From: Prevotella communis
Lineage (GTDB): Bacteria > Bacteroidota > Bacteroidia > Bacteroidales > Bacteroidaceae
Assembly (NCBI RefSeq): GCF_022024115.1
Contig: NZ_CP091792.1
Coordinates: 2,666,001-2,730,000, forward strand
Reading direction: 5' to 3'
Length of the DNA: 64,000 nt
Shown piece after piece: positions 53,398 through 59,990 of the stretch. Made by a program: the position numbers and the translations under genes. The notes under the pieces are model-generated. The model ran no database searches. It was not told the origin of the DNA and saw nothing but the letters and a program-made list of their open reading frames with translations. Numbering within the stretch: the first letter of the stretch is position 1; every line of letters begins with the position of its first letter.

Positions 53398-53405
53398 CAA
53401 AGTTA
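53398..53405 (-). promoter_or_regulatory. Promoter TAACTTTG for candidate small RNA 2
   Basis: Exact TAnnTTTG on the minus strand with no gene between it and the terminator at 53310. Confidence 0.6.
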
Positions 53406-53563
53406 TGAAGTTTTTCCGAAACTTCCAAATATTTTAGCTACTTTTTATAGCATCGAAAGCTGGAAGCCTGAATTTTGCAGGATTATCTGCTTTACAATGT
53501 CGTCAGGCATCTTGTCAAACAGAGCCTTTACTTCTTGTTTCAGGTCCTCCACTCGGTTCAATG

Positions 53564-53653
53564 CCTAGGGGACAGGCACCTGCCATCTCGACTCTTCCTT
53601 ACCCATAAGGAAATGATTCAGGAGTAAGCACTTGCCTGTCCCTAGTGTCCTCT
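53564..53653 (+). repeat. Dispersed hairpin repeat, copy R8 (full length)
   Basis: CCTAGGGGACAGGCACCTGC to CTGTCCCTAGTGTCC, nearly identical to R7 but with a shortened interior near GTAAGCACTTGC. Confidence 0.88.
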
Positions 53654-53727
53654 GATTACCATTACTTGCGCAGCCACAATCATTTGCATTGGTATGCTAG
53701 TAGCATCTGTATGCGCTTAAAAATGGC

Positions 53728-53773
53728 AAAGGACATCAGGAACAAGACGCTTGTCTGATCCTGATGTCCTTTT
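53728..53773 (+). repeat. Dispersed hairpin repeat, copy R9 (compact form)
   Basis: AAAGGACATCAGGAACAAGA and its near-complement TTGTCTGATCCTGATGTCC form a hairpin of about 17 pairs, followed by CTTTTAA. It resembles R1 and R3 more than R7 and R8. It abuts the 3' end of the P5-like gene and could also terminate it. Confidence 0.8.
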
Positions 53774-53780
53774 AAGTTCC

Positions 53781-54197
53781 CTACTCTCTCGCCAAGGCCC
53801 AGCCATCGAGCAAGGCTATCCAATCCAGTCCTTCTGCGCCGCATTCCTGGACGCACATTGCGGCACCCAACTTCATCCAGCGGGATGGCTTATCCGAGGG
53901 GATGCCCAAGGGCTCGTCAGGTCCGATGCCCGTGAACCTGCAGACATTCTCAATGTACCGCTTCGTGTTGTTCTCATTTGGCGGCGCCCAACGATTGATT
54001 ATCGCCCTGATGGTATAGAGCCTGTAATCATGATAGTATGTACGCGTCAACATCTTAAACGCTGCACGCCAGCCATACGGCATTGTTTCAAACTGACAGA
54101 ACTGAGGGTCTGTCTGCAAGGCCTTCATGCCCTGCCACTTATCCTTTGAACGTCTTATATTCAGCGGATTATTATTACGAATTCCTCTTGCAATCAT
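53781..54197 (-). CDS. Phage-type structural protein P5 / muramidase-like protein
   Basis: 138 residues. RGIRNNNPLNIRRSKDKWQG and INRWAPPNENNTKRYIENVC match the small P5/P7-type family found in PRD1-like phages and many Bacteroidota mobile elements, which resembles lytic transglycosylases. No signal peptide. It is the last gene of a leftward module behind VirE-N/DUF3987 copy 2. Phage or satellite origin is likely; enzymatic activity is uncertain. Confidence 0.82.
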   Translation of the reverse strand: MIARGIRNNNPLNIRRSKDKWQGMKALQTDPQFCQFETMPYGWRAAFKMLTRTYYHDYRLYTIRAIINRWAPPNENNTKRYIENVCRFTGIGPDEPLGIPSDKPSRWMKLGAAMCVQECGAEGLDWIALLDGWALARE

Positions 54198-54231
54198 TTC
54201 TCAAAATTTTAATGTTTAATCTTTAATGAGT

Positions 54232-56643
54232 CTACACCATTATTTCTTTTAATAGTTTCCGGTACTTACCTTTTTTTATCCTCTCTACAAAACCGTGAAT
54301 CATCCATCTTTGGCATTGCTTCGCAGCAGGATTCTCTTCAATATCAAGTACATCCATCACCTCTCGAGTCGTGAATGTCTCCGGCAAATCCCTGTAGGCA
54401 TCGGCATTCTTCGAGTTCTTTCGGCGGGGCACATACTCGCGGGCGGCATTGTCCCAAGAGTCCTGCAGCATCTGACCGAAGAAGTGGTCCTGGAAATAGA
54501 TCACGGCATCATAGATCAGCGTGGAGAACTTCAAGTCGTCATCATTGATTTCCAGCTGACCCGTTTTCTTAAACTGCTCATACTGGCGCCCGATGATGCG
54601 GGGCACGGTGAGCCAGGTGGCATAGAACACGGCACGCTTTCGCAGGTAGTCCAGCACATGGTCATCAGCGGCCTCGGCCTCCTGAGCCGACAGTTCACAG
54701 AGCTCATACACATGGTCTGTGAGGCGTTCCAGGGGCAGTTCACCGTGCAGTTGTTCAAAGCGGAAGCCCCACTGCTTCAGGGCTTCATTGGCCTGCCAGT
54801 CCACCATCTTCTTCTTCACCATCTGATAGCGGGCTACCTCCATCTGGAAAATGGCTACACGACTACAGAGACCGTCGTTGATATTACGCATGGTGAACTT
54901 CTTATAGAGGCTGATTTGCGTACCCGTGGTGACGCTGTTCCAGTACACGGGCAGGATGTCGTTGATGGAGTCGCCATTGGCATAGTCCACACCCGACAGC
55001 TCGTTATGGAAGGCTTTCAGCTCCAGGTCGTGCTTACCTATCCATGCTCCCCCACTCTGTGCAGAAATCGATGAATCGAGCTCTGAGTCAAACATATACA
55101 GGTGCATGGGCAGTACCTCGCCATCTACTATTTCCTTGGCGCGTTTCAGGCGTCGGAAGAAGATGTTGTTTGAGGTCTTCGTGGGCAGATAGCGAATCAT
55201 GCCCTCGGGCTCCACCAATGCGTCCTGCTTCTGGGCTTTACTCGAAGTTCCGCGCTTCTTCTGCTCCTGCTTGTAGCGGGTTTCCTGCGCACGCACCTCC
55301 TCGTCCTGCGCCCTCATGGCACACATAATCTGGTCGTCCAGGTCCTTCGCAAAACTCTTACCGCTGGCAGGGTCACCGATTATCAGCACCTGCGGGTTCA
55401 TACGCTGGCGGGCACCGTTGAAGTGCTTGTACCAGCAGCGTGTCATCAGCGTGCAGTACATGGCTCCAGAGGCCATCACAGCGCCAAGCCAGTTGTGCCT
55501 GCTCACTCCCTTGCAGGCTTCTGCATAAGGGGCGCAAAGGAGAGGCTCCAGCCTTTCAGCGAACTGCTCATAAGGCACTTCAACTGCTCCCACAGACTTT
55601 GCAGCTCCGTCGGGCTTGCTGGCGTGAATACCCACACTTTCAAGCACCCCTTGCATCCTCTTGGGGATGTCCTTGTAAAGCTTTCGCTCACAAGCCGTAT
55701 GAGCAATGTCCGTGACTTCCTTGTCGCCTCGTTCCCGGATGACGTCCTGCACAAATCCACACATTCTAAGCACCCTATCGACCATCTCGGGTTGGTTGTC
55801 GCAGATATATCTAAGGTCGAGAGCCAGCTGCAGCATTGTGCGGTGGCGGTCTCCAGTGGCAGGTGCGCCGCCTTGTGCGGTCTGCCACGCTTCGCAAATT
55901 TCTTTGTATTCAATTCCATGATAACGCAAATTTTCTTCATTATTTTCTTCTGAACACGGATTGCTCGGATTTGACGGATTATCCGTACCATCCGCTAGAT
56001 TCGTGGTCGTTTTAGTTTCTTGGGAGTGTCCGTCGCGATACTCAGCATCATATCGCTCGCCATACGCTTTGTTCTCGTACGTAAACAACTCCTTGTCAAT
56101 AAATAAAATATCGCTCTCCTTGCAGATGAAGCTCATGCGGCTGGCATCCTTGCAACTCTCGTCAACCTCTACGCCAAGCACTTTCGCCATAGCGTGCTGA
56201 TTGTCTATGAGATTACCCCAGTCCAGACGAGCCTTAAACACAATTTTCAAGCCCTCGCCCGATGGTGTGACATAAACCAAGAGAATGCCCAACTCAGCAG
56301 CTTTCTGCTTAAAGTCAGCGGAAGCAAACTCTCCACTCTTCACTCTAAACTCTTCACTTGGAATGTGGTCAACGTCCATTACCACGAGTCCCGTCAGACG
56401 AGTTGCAGACTGCTTTCGCCACTGCCCCAGTTTCCCAGCCTTCGACGTGGTCTCATCAAACGTGGCCTGGAAGATGAACGCAGGCAATTTTCGTTTGAGT
56501 GCCGCATCGTGCGTCTCACGATACTTGTCGATATTCTCGTTCCATTTGCTTGCCCTGACAAGCGCCCAAAACTGGGCCTCGTCCACAGGTAGCGTCGGAT
56601 TACTAAAATTCTTCTGATAGCAAAACATATTAGCAGAATTCAA
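54232..56643 (-). CDS. VirE-N / DUF3987 domain protein, copy 2
   Basis: 803 residues. The VirE-N part has VVMDVDHI (about 87-94) and GEGLKIVFKARLDW. DUF3987 follows, with a P-loop IGDPASGKSFAKD around residues 420-430 and the acidic FDSELDSSISAQSGGAW. Same domain order as the protein at 12512 but clearly diverged. Residues 96-107 (SEEFRVKSGEFA) are encoded by a TTCACTC-type repeat. The start overlaps the 56630 gene by 14 bases. Likely replication protein of a mobile element. Confidence 0.85.
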   Translation of the reverse strand: MNSANMFCYQKNFSNPTLPVDEAQFWALVRASKWNENIDKYRETHDAALKRKLPAFIFQATFDETTSKAGKLGQWRKQSATRLTGLVVMDVDHIPSEEFRVKSGEFASADFKQKAAELGILLVYVTPSGEGLKIVFKARLDWGNLIDNQHAMAKVLGVEVDESCKDASRMSFICKESDILFIDKELFTYENKAYGERYDAEYRDGHSQETKTTTNLADGTDNPSNPSNPCSEENNEENLRYHGIEYKEICEAWQTAQGGAPATGDRHRTMLQLALDLRYICDNQPEMVDRVLRMCGFVQDVIRERGDKEVTDIAHTACERKLYKDIPKRMQGVLESVGIHASKPDGAAKSVGAVEVPYEQFAERLEPLLCAPYAEACKGVSRHNWLGAVMASGAMYCTLMTRCWYKHFNGARQRMNPQVLIIGDPASGKSFAKDLDDQIMCAMRAQDEEVRAQETRYKQEQKKRGTSSKAQKQDALVEPEGMIRYLPTKTSNNIFFRRLKRAKEIVDGEVLPMHLYMFDSELDSSISAQSGGAWIGKHDLELKAFHNELSGVDYANGDSINDILPVYWNSVTTGTQISLYKKFTMRNINDGLCSRVAIFQMEVARYQMVKKKMVDWQANEALKQWGFRFEQLHGELPLERLTDHVYELCELSAQEAEAADDHVLDYLRKRAVFYATWLTVPRIIGRQYEQFKKTGQLEINDDDLKFSTLIYDAVIYFQDHFFGQMLQDSWDNAAREYVPRRKNSKNADAYRDLPETFTTREVMDVLDIEENPAAKQCQRWMIHGFVERIKKGKYRKLLKEIMV
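56327..56358 (-). repeat. Heptamer-like repeat inside VirE-N copy 2
   Basis: Plus strand AACTCTCCACTCTTCACTCT then AAACTCTTCACT, read in frame as EEFRVKSGEF between the beta strands of the VirE-N domain. Confidence 0.75.
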
Positions 56644-56971
56644 TTAAGTCCAACTCCCTGTCTATCAGCGCATCTTTCGCCTGTTTGTTGCCTGCGTCCA
56701 TCTGCATCATGATACGTGGCACACCCAGCCGTTTCTGGAAAGCCTCGCGCCGTACCACCAGCGTCTTTGTCTCATAAAGCTTTCCGTTGTCAAGCTCAGC
56801 AATGGTCCTGCTTGTGGACACACTGCTTGTCTCTTTGGATTTCTGCACATAGGCTGTGAATGATTTTACACCAGTCTTTTTCACTAAGCGCAGCGAACCC
56901 TTCACACACTCGCCCTTTCGCATCCGGGCGATTACTTTCTTATCAACTTTAATCTTGATTATTACTTCCAT
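56630..56971 (-). CDS. Small basic protein of unknown family
   Basis: About 113 residues from the ATG at 56971 (MEVIIKIKVDKKVIARMRKG). Very basic N-terminal half, acidic C-terminus ending DRELDLIEFC. I do not recognise it. The last 14 bases overlap the VirE-N start, so the two are coupled. A DNA-associated accessory protein of the module is the most likely reading. A longer form from 57046 is possible. Confidence 0.6.
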   Translation of the reverse strand: MEVIIKIKVDKKVIARMRKGECVKGSLRLVKKTGVKSFTAYVQKSKETSSVSTSRTIAELDNGKLYETKTLVVRREAFQKRLGVPRIMMQMDAGNKQAKDALIDRELDLIEFC

Positions 56972-57052
56972 TTCTTTTGAGTTTTTGCGAGCAGAAGTTT
57001 CAGAAATCCGATGGCCATCTTCACGTGAAGACTTCTTTCGCCTCAACTCAAG

Positions 57053-57094
57053 TTTTACTTTTTTACCTTTTTACTTTTTTACCTTTTTACCTTT
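57053..57094 (-). repeat. TTTTTAC low-complexity repeat at the end of the OB-fold gene
   Basis: On the plus strand TTTTACTTTTTTACCTTTTT is repeated in seven- to eight-base units. The stop of the 57079 gene lies in it, so its last residues (LIKVKR) are repeat-encoded. Confidence 0.75.
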
Positions 57095-57360
57095 ATCAGG
57101 TCCGTTGCCAGAATCTCTTGGAATGTCTGTCCCTGATATTCATGCGTAGAGAATCGAAGGGTTGCTACTACCACATCACCTTCGCAGAACCTGCACGTCG
57201 CCAGATTACCCAGCATGGCGCACACATACTCATTTTCAAACTTGCCGCCCAGCTCCTTCAGCACAATGTTGCACTTCTGAATACTGCCCGACTCCTGTTT
57301 TGCACTCTGTACGCTGAAGGCCTCGCCCTGGCGTACCACTTTCAAAATCTTTGCTTCCAT
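57079..57360 (-). CDS. DUF3127-like OB-fold protein
   Basis: 93 residues. EAKILKVVRQGEAFSVQ and RFSTHEYQGQTFQEILATDL fit the DUF3127 pattern, a small single-strand-binding-like OB fold often found beside replication genes of Bacteroidota mobile elements. Here it lies upstream of the basic protein and VirE-N copy 2. Single-stranded DNA binding is inferred from the fold. Confidence 0.65.
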   Translation of the reverse strand: MEAKILKVVRQGEAFSVQSAKQESGSIQKCNIVLKELGGKFENEYVCAMLGNLATCRFCEGDVVVATLRFSTHEYQGQTFQEILATDLIKVKR

Positions 57361-57396
57361 TTTCGTTTATTTGTTAATAAAAATCTGTTATTAAAA

Positions 57397-57458
57397 ATAT
57401 GTTATTGTGTTACTGTGTCTTTAAATTCTTACTGTGTCTTTGAAACCCAGTTAATCTG
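57397..57458 (-). repeat. Leader repeat, copy 1
   Basis: Contains TGTGTTACTGTGTCTTTAAA and CCCAGTTAATCTG on the plus strand, with an internal duplication of TACTGTGTCTTT. Copy 2 is at 58075-58116. Each copy stands before a leftward gene. Confidence 0.8.
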
Positions 57459-58008
57459 CCATGCACTTATTCATGAACCACGCCTCCAGGTACATCCCGT
57501 TCAAATCCAGCGAGCCCCCGTCGTACGTCAGGTGAATTCCATATTTCTCTGTCATCGGGATGACGACACCCATGAATTCCCGCACCAGATTCTCACGTTC
57601 AACTTTTGACATTTTCTTCTTTTTCTTCGAAAGAATCTCGCCAGCCGTTATCTTCACCATACGCGAGCACTCTACCAACTTCTTATCCACCTTAAAGCCG
57701 ATATGTCCCATCAGCATCTTCGCTATCAGCGGAGGCTCAACCTCAAAGGTCTTAAAATGCTTCTCGAATGCCTCTTCTTGTGCAACAGCATCATTGATGG
57801 CATTGCCAGCATTATGAAGGAATTCCAGACAATCCTTGACGTCATTTCGATTTCTCATGACAGAAAATTCTGCTGCTGCCCAGTGATCCTGCATCACATC
57901 ATCATTGCCCACGACCTTTTCCAACTCCATTCTTATGCAGCAATCCAAATACATTGCAAGATTGCATACAGAGCTGTCATAGAGCTTTTTCAATTCTAGT
58001 ACATCCAT
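57451..58008 (-). CDS. Unknown helical protein, 185 residues
   Basis: I do not recognise this family. Mostly alpha-helical, with a Lys-rich stretch KKKKKMSKVERENLVREFMG and no signal peptide. The start at 58008 follows a leader hairpin GTCGCAT/ATGCGAC (58028-58047). Second gene of the leftward module, behind a promoter at 58171. Possibly a regulator or replication accessory. Confidence 0.6.
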   Translation of the reverse strand: MDVLELKKLYDSSVCNLAMYLDCCIRMELEKVVGNDDVMQDHWAAAEFSVMRNRNDVKDCLEFLHNAGNAINDAVAQEEAFEKHFKTFEVEPPLIAKMLMGHIGFKVDKKLVECSRMVKITAGEILSKKKKKMSKVERENLVREFMGVVIPMTEKYGIHLTYDGGSLDLNGMYLEAWFMNKCMAD

Positions 58009-58027
58009 TCTTTTATTTTTGTTTTAC

Positions 58028-58047
58028 GTCGCATCCTTTAATGCGAC
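58028..58047 (-). promoter_or_regulatory. Leader hairpin before the 58008 gene
   Basis: GTCGCAT-CCTTTA-ATGCGAC, about 20 bases from the start codon. Could mask or position the translation start. Confidence 0.55.
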
Positions 58048-58074
58048 CTTTAAATGTTTAATTTGTTATTATTG

Positions 58075-58116
58075 ATATGTTAATGTGTTACTGTGTCTTT
58101 AAACCCAGTTACTCTG
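58075..58116 (-). repeat. Leader repeat, copy 2
   Basis: ATATGTTAATGTGTTACTGT to CCCAGTTACTCTG, matching 57397-57458 apart from the internal duplication there. Confidence 0.8.
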
Positions 58117-58170
58117 TATCATCATGTCAAAGAGCACCGTCAAATCAGGTATTTTGTCCTGTTGACGATG

Positions 58171-58276
58171 CAAAGGTAGAAACAAAAAAATCACAGTGCA
58201 ACCACGAAAGTCGCACTGTGAATAAGTGTGGGAATAATGGAATAAATGTGGGAATACTAGTGGGAATTATTCCCAC
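58171..58276 (-). promoter_or_regulatory. Promoter and operator cluster of the leftward module
   Basis: TACCTTTG on the minus strand (58171-58178). Upstream lie an inverted repeat TCACAGTGC/GCACTGTGA (58191-58221) and three GTGGGAATA/T direct repeats (58228, 58248, 58260). The last forms the palindrome GTGGGAATTATTCCCAC (58260-58276), which covers the stop of the preceding gene. The density of sites suggests a regulated promoter. Confidence 0.65.
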
Positions 58277-59192
58277 TTCTCACCAGATTCAGGAAGCGTT
58301 TTCCTACATTATTGCGTCTTTTAGCCTCATCGCCATCAGCATCATCAAACGTCCAATTAGGAAATTCCCCTCGTGCCTTATCATAGTATTTTGTGATATT
58401 TGAACGGGAAGACATAATCTCCACTCCACATTGTCCCATATAGTCGACAAATGATGTCGGCGTGTCAAAACTGGGCAACCATTTTGTCTCATTCATCAGC
58501 ATCATCACCCACGTATAATCATATAGATGTTTCAGCGTACCCTCTGCCCTCATTGTTCGCGCCGCCTGGACTATCTTCATTTCCATTTCCCCCTCTGTAT
58601 CCATCTGCGCCTCATCATCCTCAATCGCAGGCATCACCTTCGCCATATCCTTATTAATCAGATCCAACATGATATCCAGTTCGAAGAATGCCCGGCGCTC
58701 CTCTTCCGTCATTTTGTGATAGTTAAACAGCAGATATTTGCCATAGCGGTTGTAGTCCAGCTTCAGGATGTCACCCTCCCACCAGTTAAATCTACGAAAG
58801 CAGGCACACATCTCCTTGAAGTCCTCGCAATACGCAAAAACATTAGACAGGCGATTCTGCACCAGGTCCAGTTGCACTTCTGCGATTTCCCGTAACGTTG
58901 GTCTGCGCGAGAATCGCAGAGGACGCTTCGTCAGGAACTCAGCAACAACCATTGTCTGCAGGTCTTTCAGGCTTTCAAAGGTCTCATCCCACTCCTGCGT
59001 CTTCCATCTTTCATACTTCATAGTGACACGGCTCGCATCGTACTTAGCCCTCTCTTGCAGATAGTACTGCCCATACAGGTGCTTCGGGATCCTTTTCATT
59101 TGTTCATAAATCTCGTTCATGGTCTCTGCCATCTCCCTGATGGCATCGAGCGTAAATGACGCTTCATTGACGTCTTTAAAATTTGTGTTCAT
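58257..59192 (-). CDS. Unknown protein, 311 residues, at the head of the leftward module
   Basis: I do not recognise the family. Helical, with an acidic patch (EDDEAQMDTEGEMEM) and a C-terminal segment SSRSNITKYYDKARGEFPNW ending RRNNVGKRFLNLV that looks like a DNA-binding helical unit. Its end is similar in shape to that of the 487-residue protein at 10995. A terminator-like hairpin stands between its promoter and its start. Probably specific to this class of element. Confidence 0.6.
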   Translation of the reverse strand: MNTNFKDVNEASFTLDAIREMAETMNEIYEQMKRIPKHLYGQYYLQERAKYDASRVTMKYERWKTQEWDETFESLKDLQTMVVAEFLTKRPLRFSRRPTLREIAEVQLDLVQNRLSNVFAYCEDFKEMCACFRRFNWWEGDILKLDYNRYGKYLLFNYHKMTEEERRAFFELDIMLDLINKDMAKVMPAIEDDEAQMDTEGEMEMKIVQAARTMRAEGTLKHLYDYTWVMMLMNETKWLPSFDTPTSFVDYMGQCGVEIMSSRSNITKYYDKARGEFPNWTFDDADGDEAKRRNNVGKRFLNLVRSGNNSH

Positions 59193-59214
59193 AATTGTTT
59201 TTGGTTATGATTTT

Positions 59215-59251
59215 AAAAAAAAGAGCGTGCTGCATCAATGATACAACACGC
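59215..59251 (-). terminator. Terminator-like attenuator in the leader of the 59192 gene
   Basis: On the minus strand AGCGTGTTGTATC/GATGCAGCACGCT pairs over about 13 positions with two wobbles and is followed by CT8. It ends about 23 bases before the start codon. A near-consensus promoter (TACCTTCG, 59267-59274) lies just upstream, so it would stop most transcripts unless the hairpin is relieved. Confidence 0.6.
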
Positions 59252-59361
59252 TATGATTAGGGAATGCGAAGGTAATGATTAAAAAGCACTAAAAAGGAGC
59301 GTTTTTAGGGAAAAACTACAAAAAACTTGGCGTTTCTTTTGGAACTTTCAGAAATAATACT

Positions 59362-59369
59362 TATCTTTG
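59362..59369 (+). promoter_or_regulatory. Promoter for candidate small RNA 3
   Basis: TATCTTTG followed by GC, exact consensus, with no rightward gene before a terminator. Confidence 0.65.
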
Positions 59370-59375
59370 CAGCGT

Positions 59376-59500
59376 CAGAATTTATGTTCTGGCTATCCGG
59401 TAAACATGTGAGGCCCTAGGGGCTGAGAATGCCGAGAGGAGTAAGCCTTCATCGACCCTGCTCCATTTAAAAAGTCACCTTTGGGTGACTTTTTATTTTT
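59376..59500 (+). ncRNA. Candidate structured small RNA 3
   Basis: About 120 nucleotides. Stems visible: CAGAA-TTTATG-TTCTG, GCCC-TAG-GGGC, and GGCT...AAGCC around GAGAATGCCGAGAGGAG. It ends in AAAAGTCACC-TTTGG-GTGACTTTTT (59471-59494), a terminator that also works leftward. The CTGAGA after a GGGG recalls TPP riboswitches, but the ACC-GAACCTGA half is absent. No known family recognised. Confidence 0.5.
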
Positions 59501-59517
59501 CATACAATTTCTTGAAA

Positions 59518-59811
59518 TCAGCATAGAATCGTGATGATAGGGCAAATCTTCTGAGGAGTCTTTACGCCATGAGGATTAGGCAAAATATAAACACGATAAC
59601 CATGTTCTACAGCTTTGCGTGCCGCCATGAGGAGCGAAGGATAATCATCATCCTGCTCGCCTCCAACCGTATAGATGAATGGATTATCAAGCAAAGCGTG
59701 AAATTCTTTCCTTCCAGCAATCTCTTTCAACTTAGCACCGAAGGCAGCACCTTCCAGTGTTTTCAACAACATTAGTTCTGCGGTTATATCGCCTTTACTG
59801 CTTGTTTTCAT
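59518..59811 (-). CDS. Short protein, possibly truncated by a frameshift
   Basis: 97 residues from the ATG at 59811 (MKTSSKGDITAELMLLKTLE). The body EFHALLDNPFIYTVGGEQDD and YRVYILPNPHGVKTP resembles the front of small nuclease-like domains, where LPNPxGxKTPDF is followed by more strands. The annotated end ICPIITILC looks unnatural. A shift near 59555 would continue as FALSSRFYADFKKLYEK to a stop at 59493. So either a short protein or a broken gene. Function uncertain. Confidence 0.5.
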   Translation of the reverse strand: MKTSSKGDITAELMLLKTLEGAAFGAKLKEIAGRKEFHALLDNPFIYTVGGEQDDDYPSLLMAARKAVEHGYRVYILPNPHGVKTPQKICPIITILC

Positions 59812-59819
59812 ACGAAATG

Positions 59820-59827
59820 CAAAGGTA
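59820..59827 (-). promoter_or_regulatory. Promoter TACCTTTG next to the 59811 start
   Basis: Exact TAnnTTTG on the minus strand, eight bases before the ATG, so the mRNA is nearly leaderless. It rules out the longer in-frame start at 59862. Confidence 0.7.
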
Positions 59828-59990
59828 CAAAGAACTCTCCACAAAAAAGAATAATCTGTCAAAAAAAATATAAATTATTATGAAGACAGGTGGAAAATCA
59901 TGGTGACAAATCTGCGATTCACATCGCACTTTTCAGAATATAGAATAATTTAGTTCGCAAATGGATGAATGGAGGTGACTCTGGGATAGA

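Noticed and set aside
53751..54149. 132-residue plus-strand open frame
   Set aside because: Antisense to the P5-like gene and begins inside repeat R9.
59400..59470. TPP riboswitch
   Set aside because: A CTGAGA-like element is present but the second conserved half is missing, and no thiamine gene follows.
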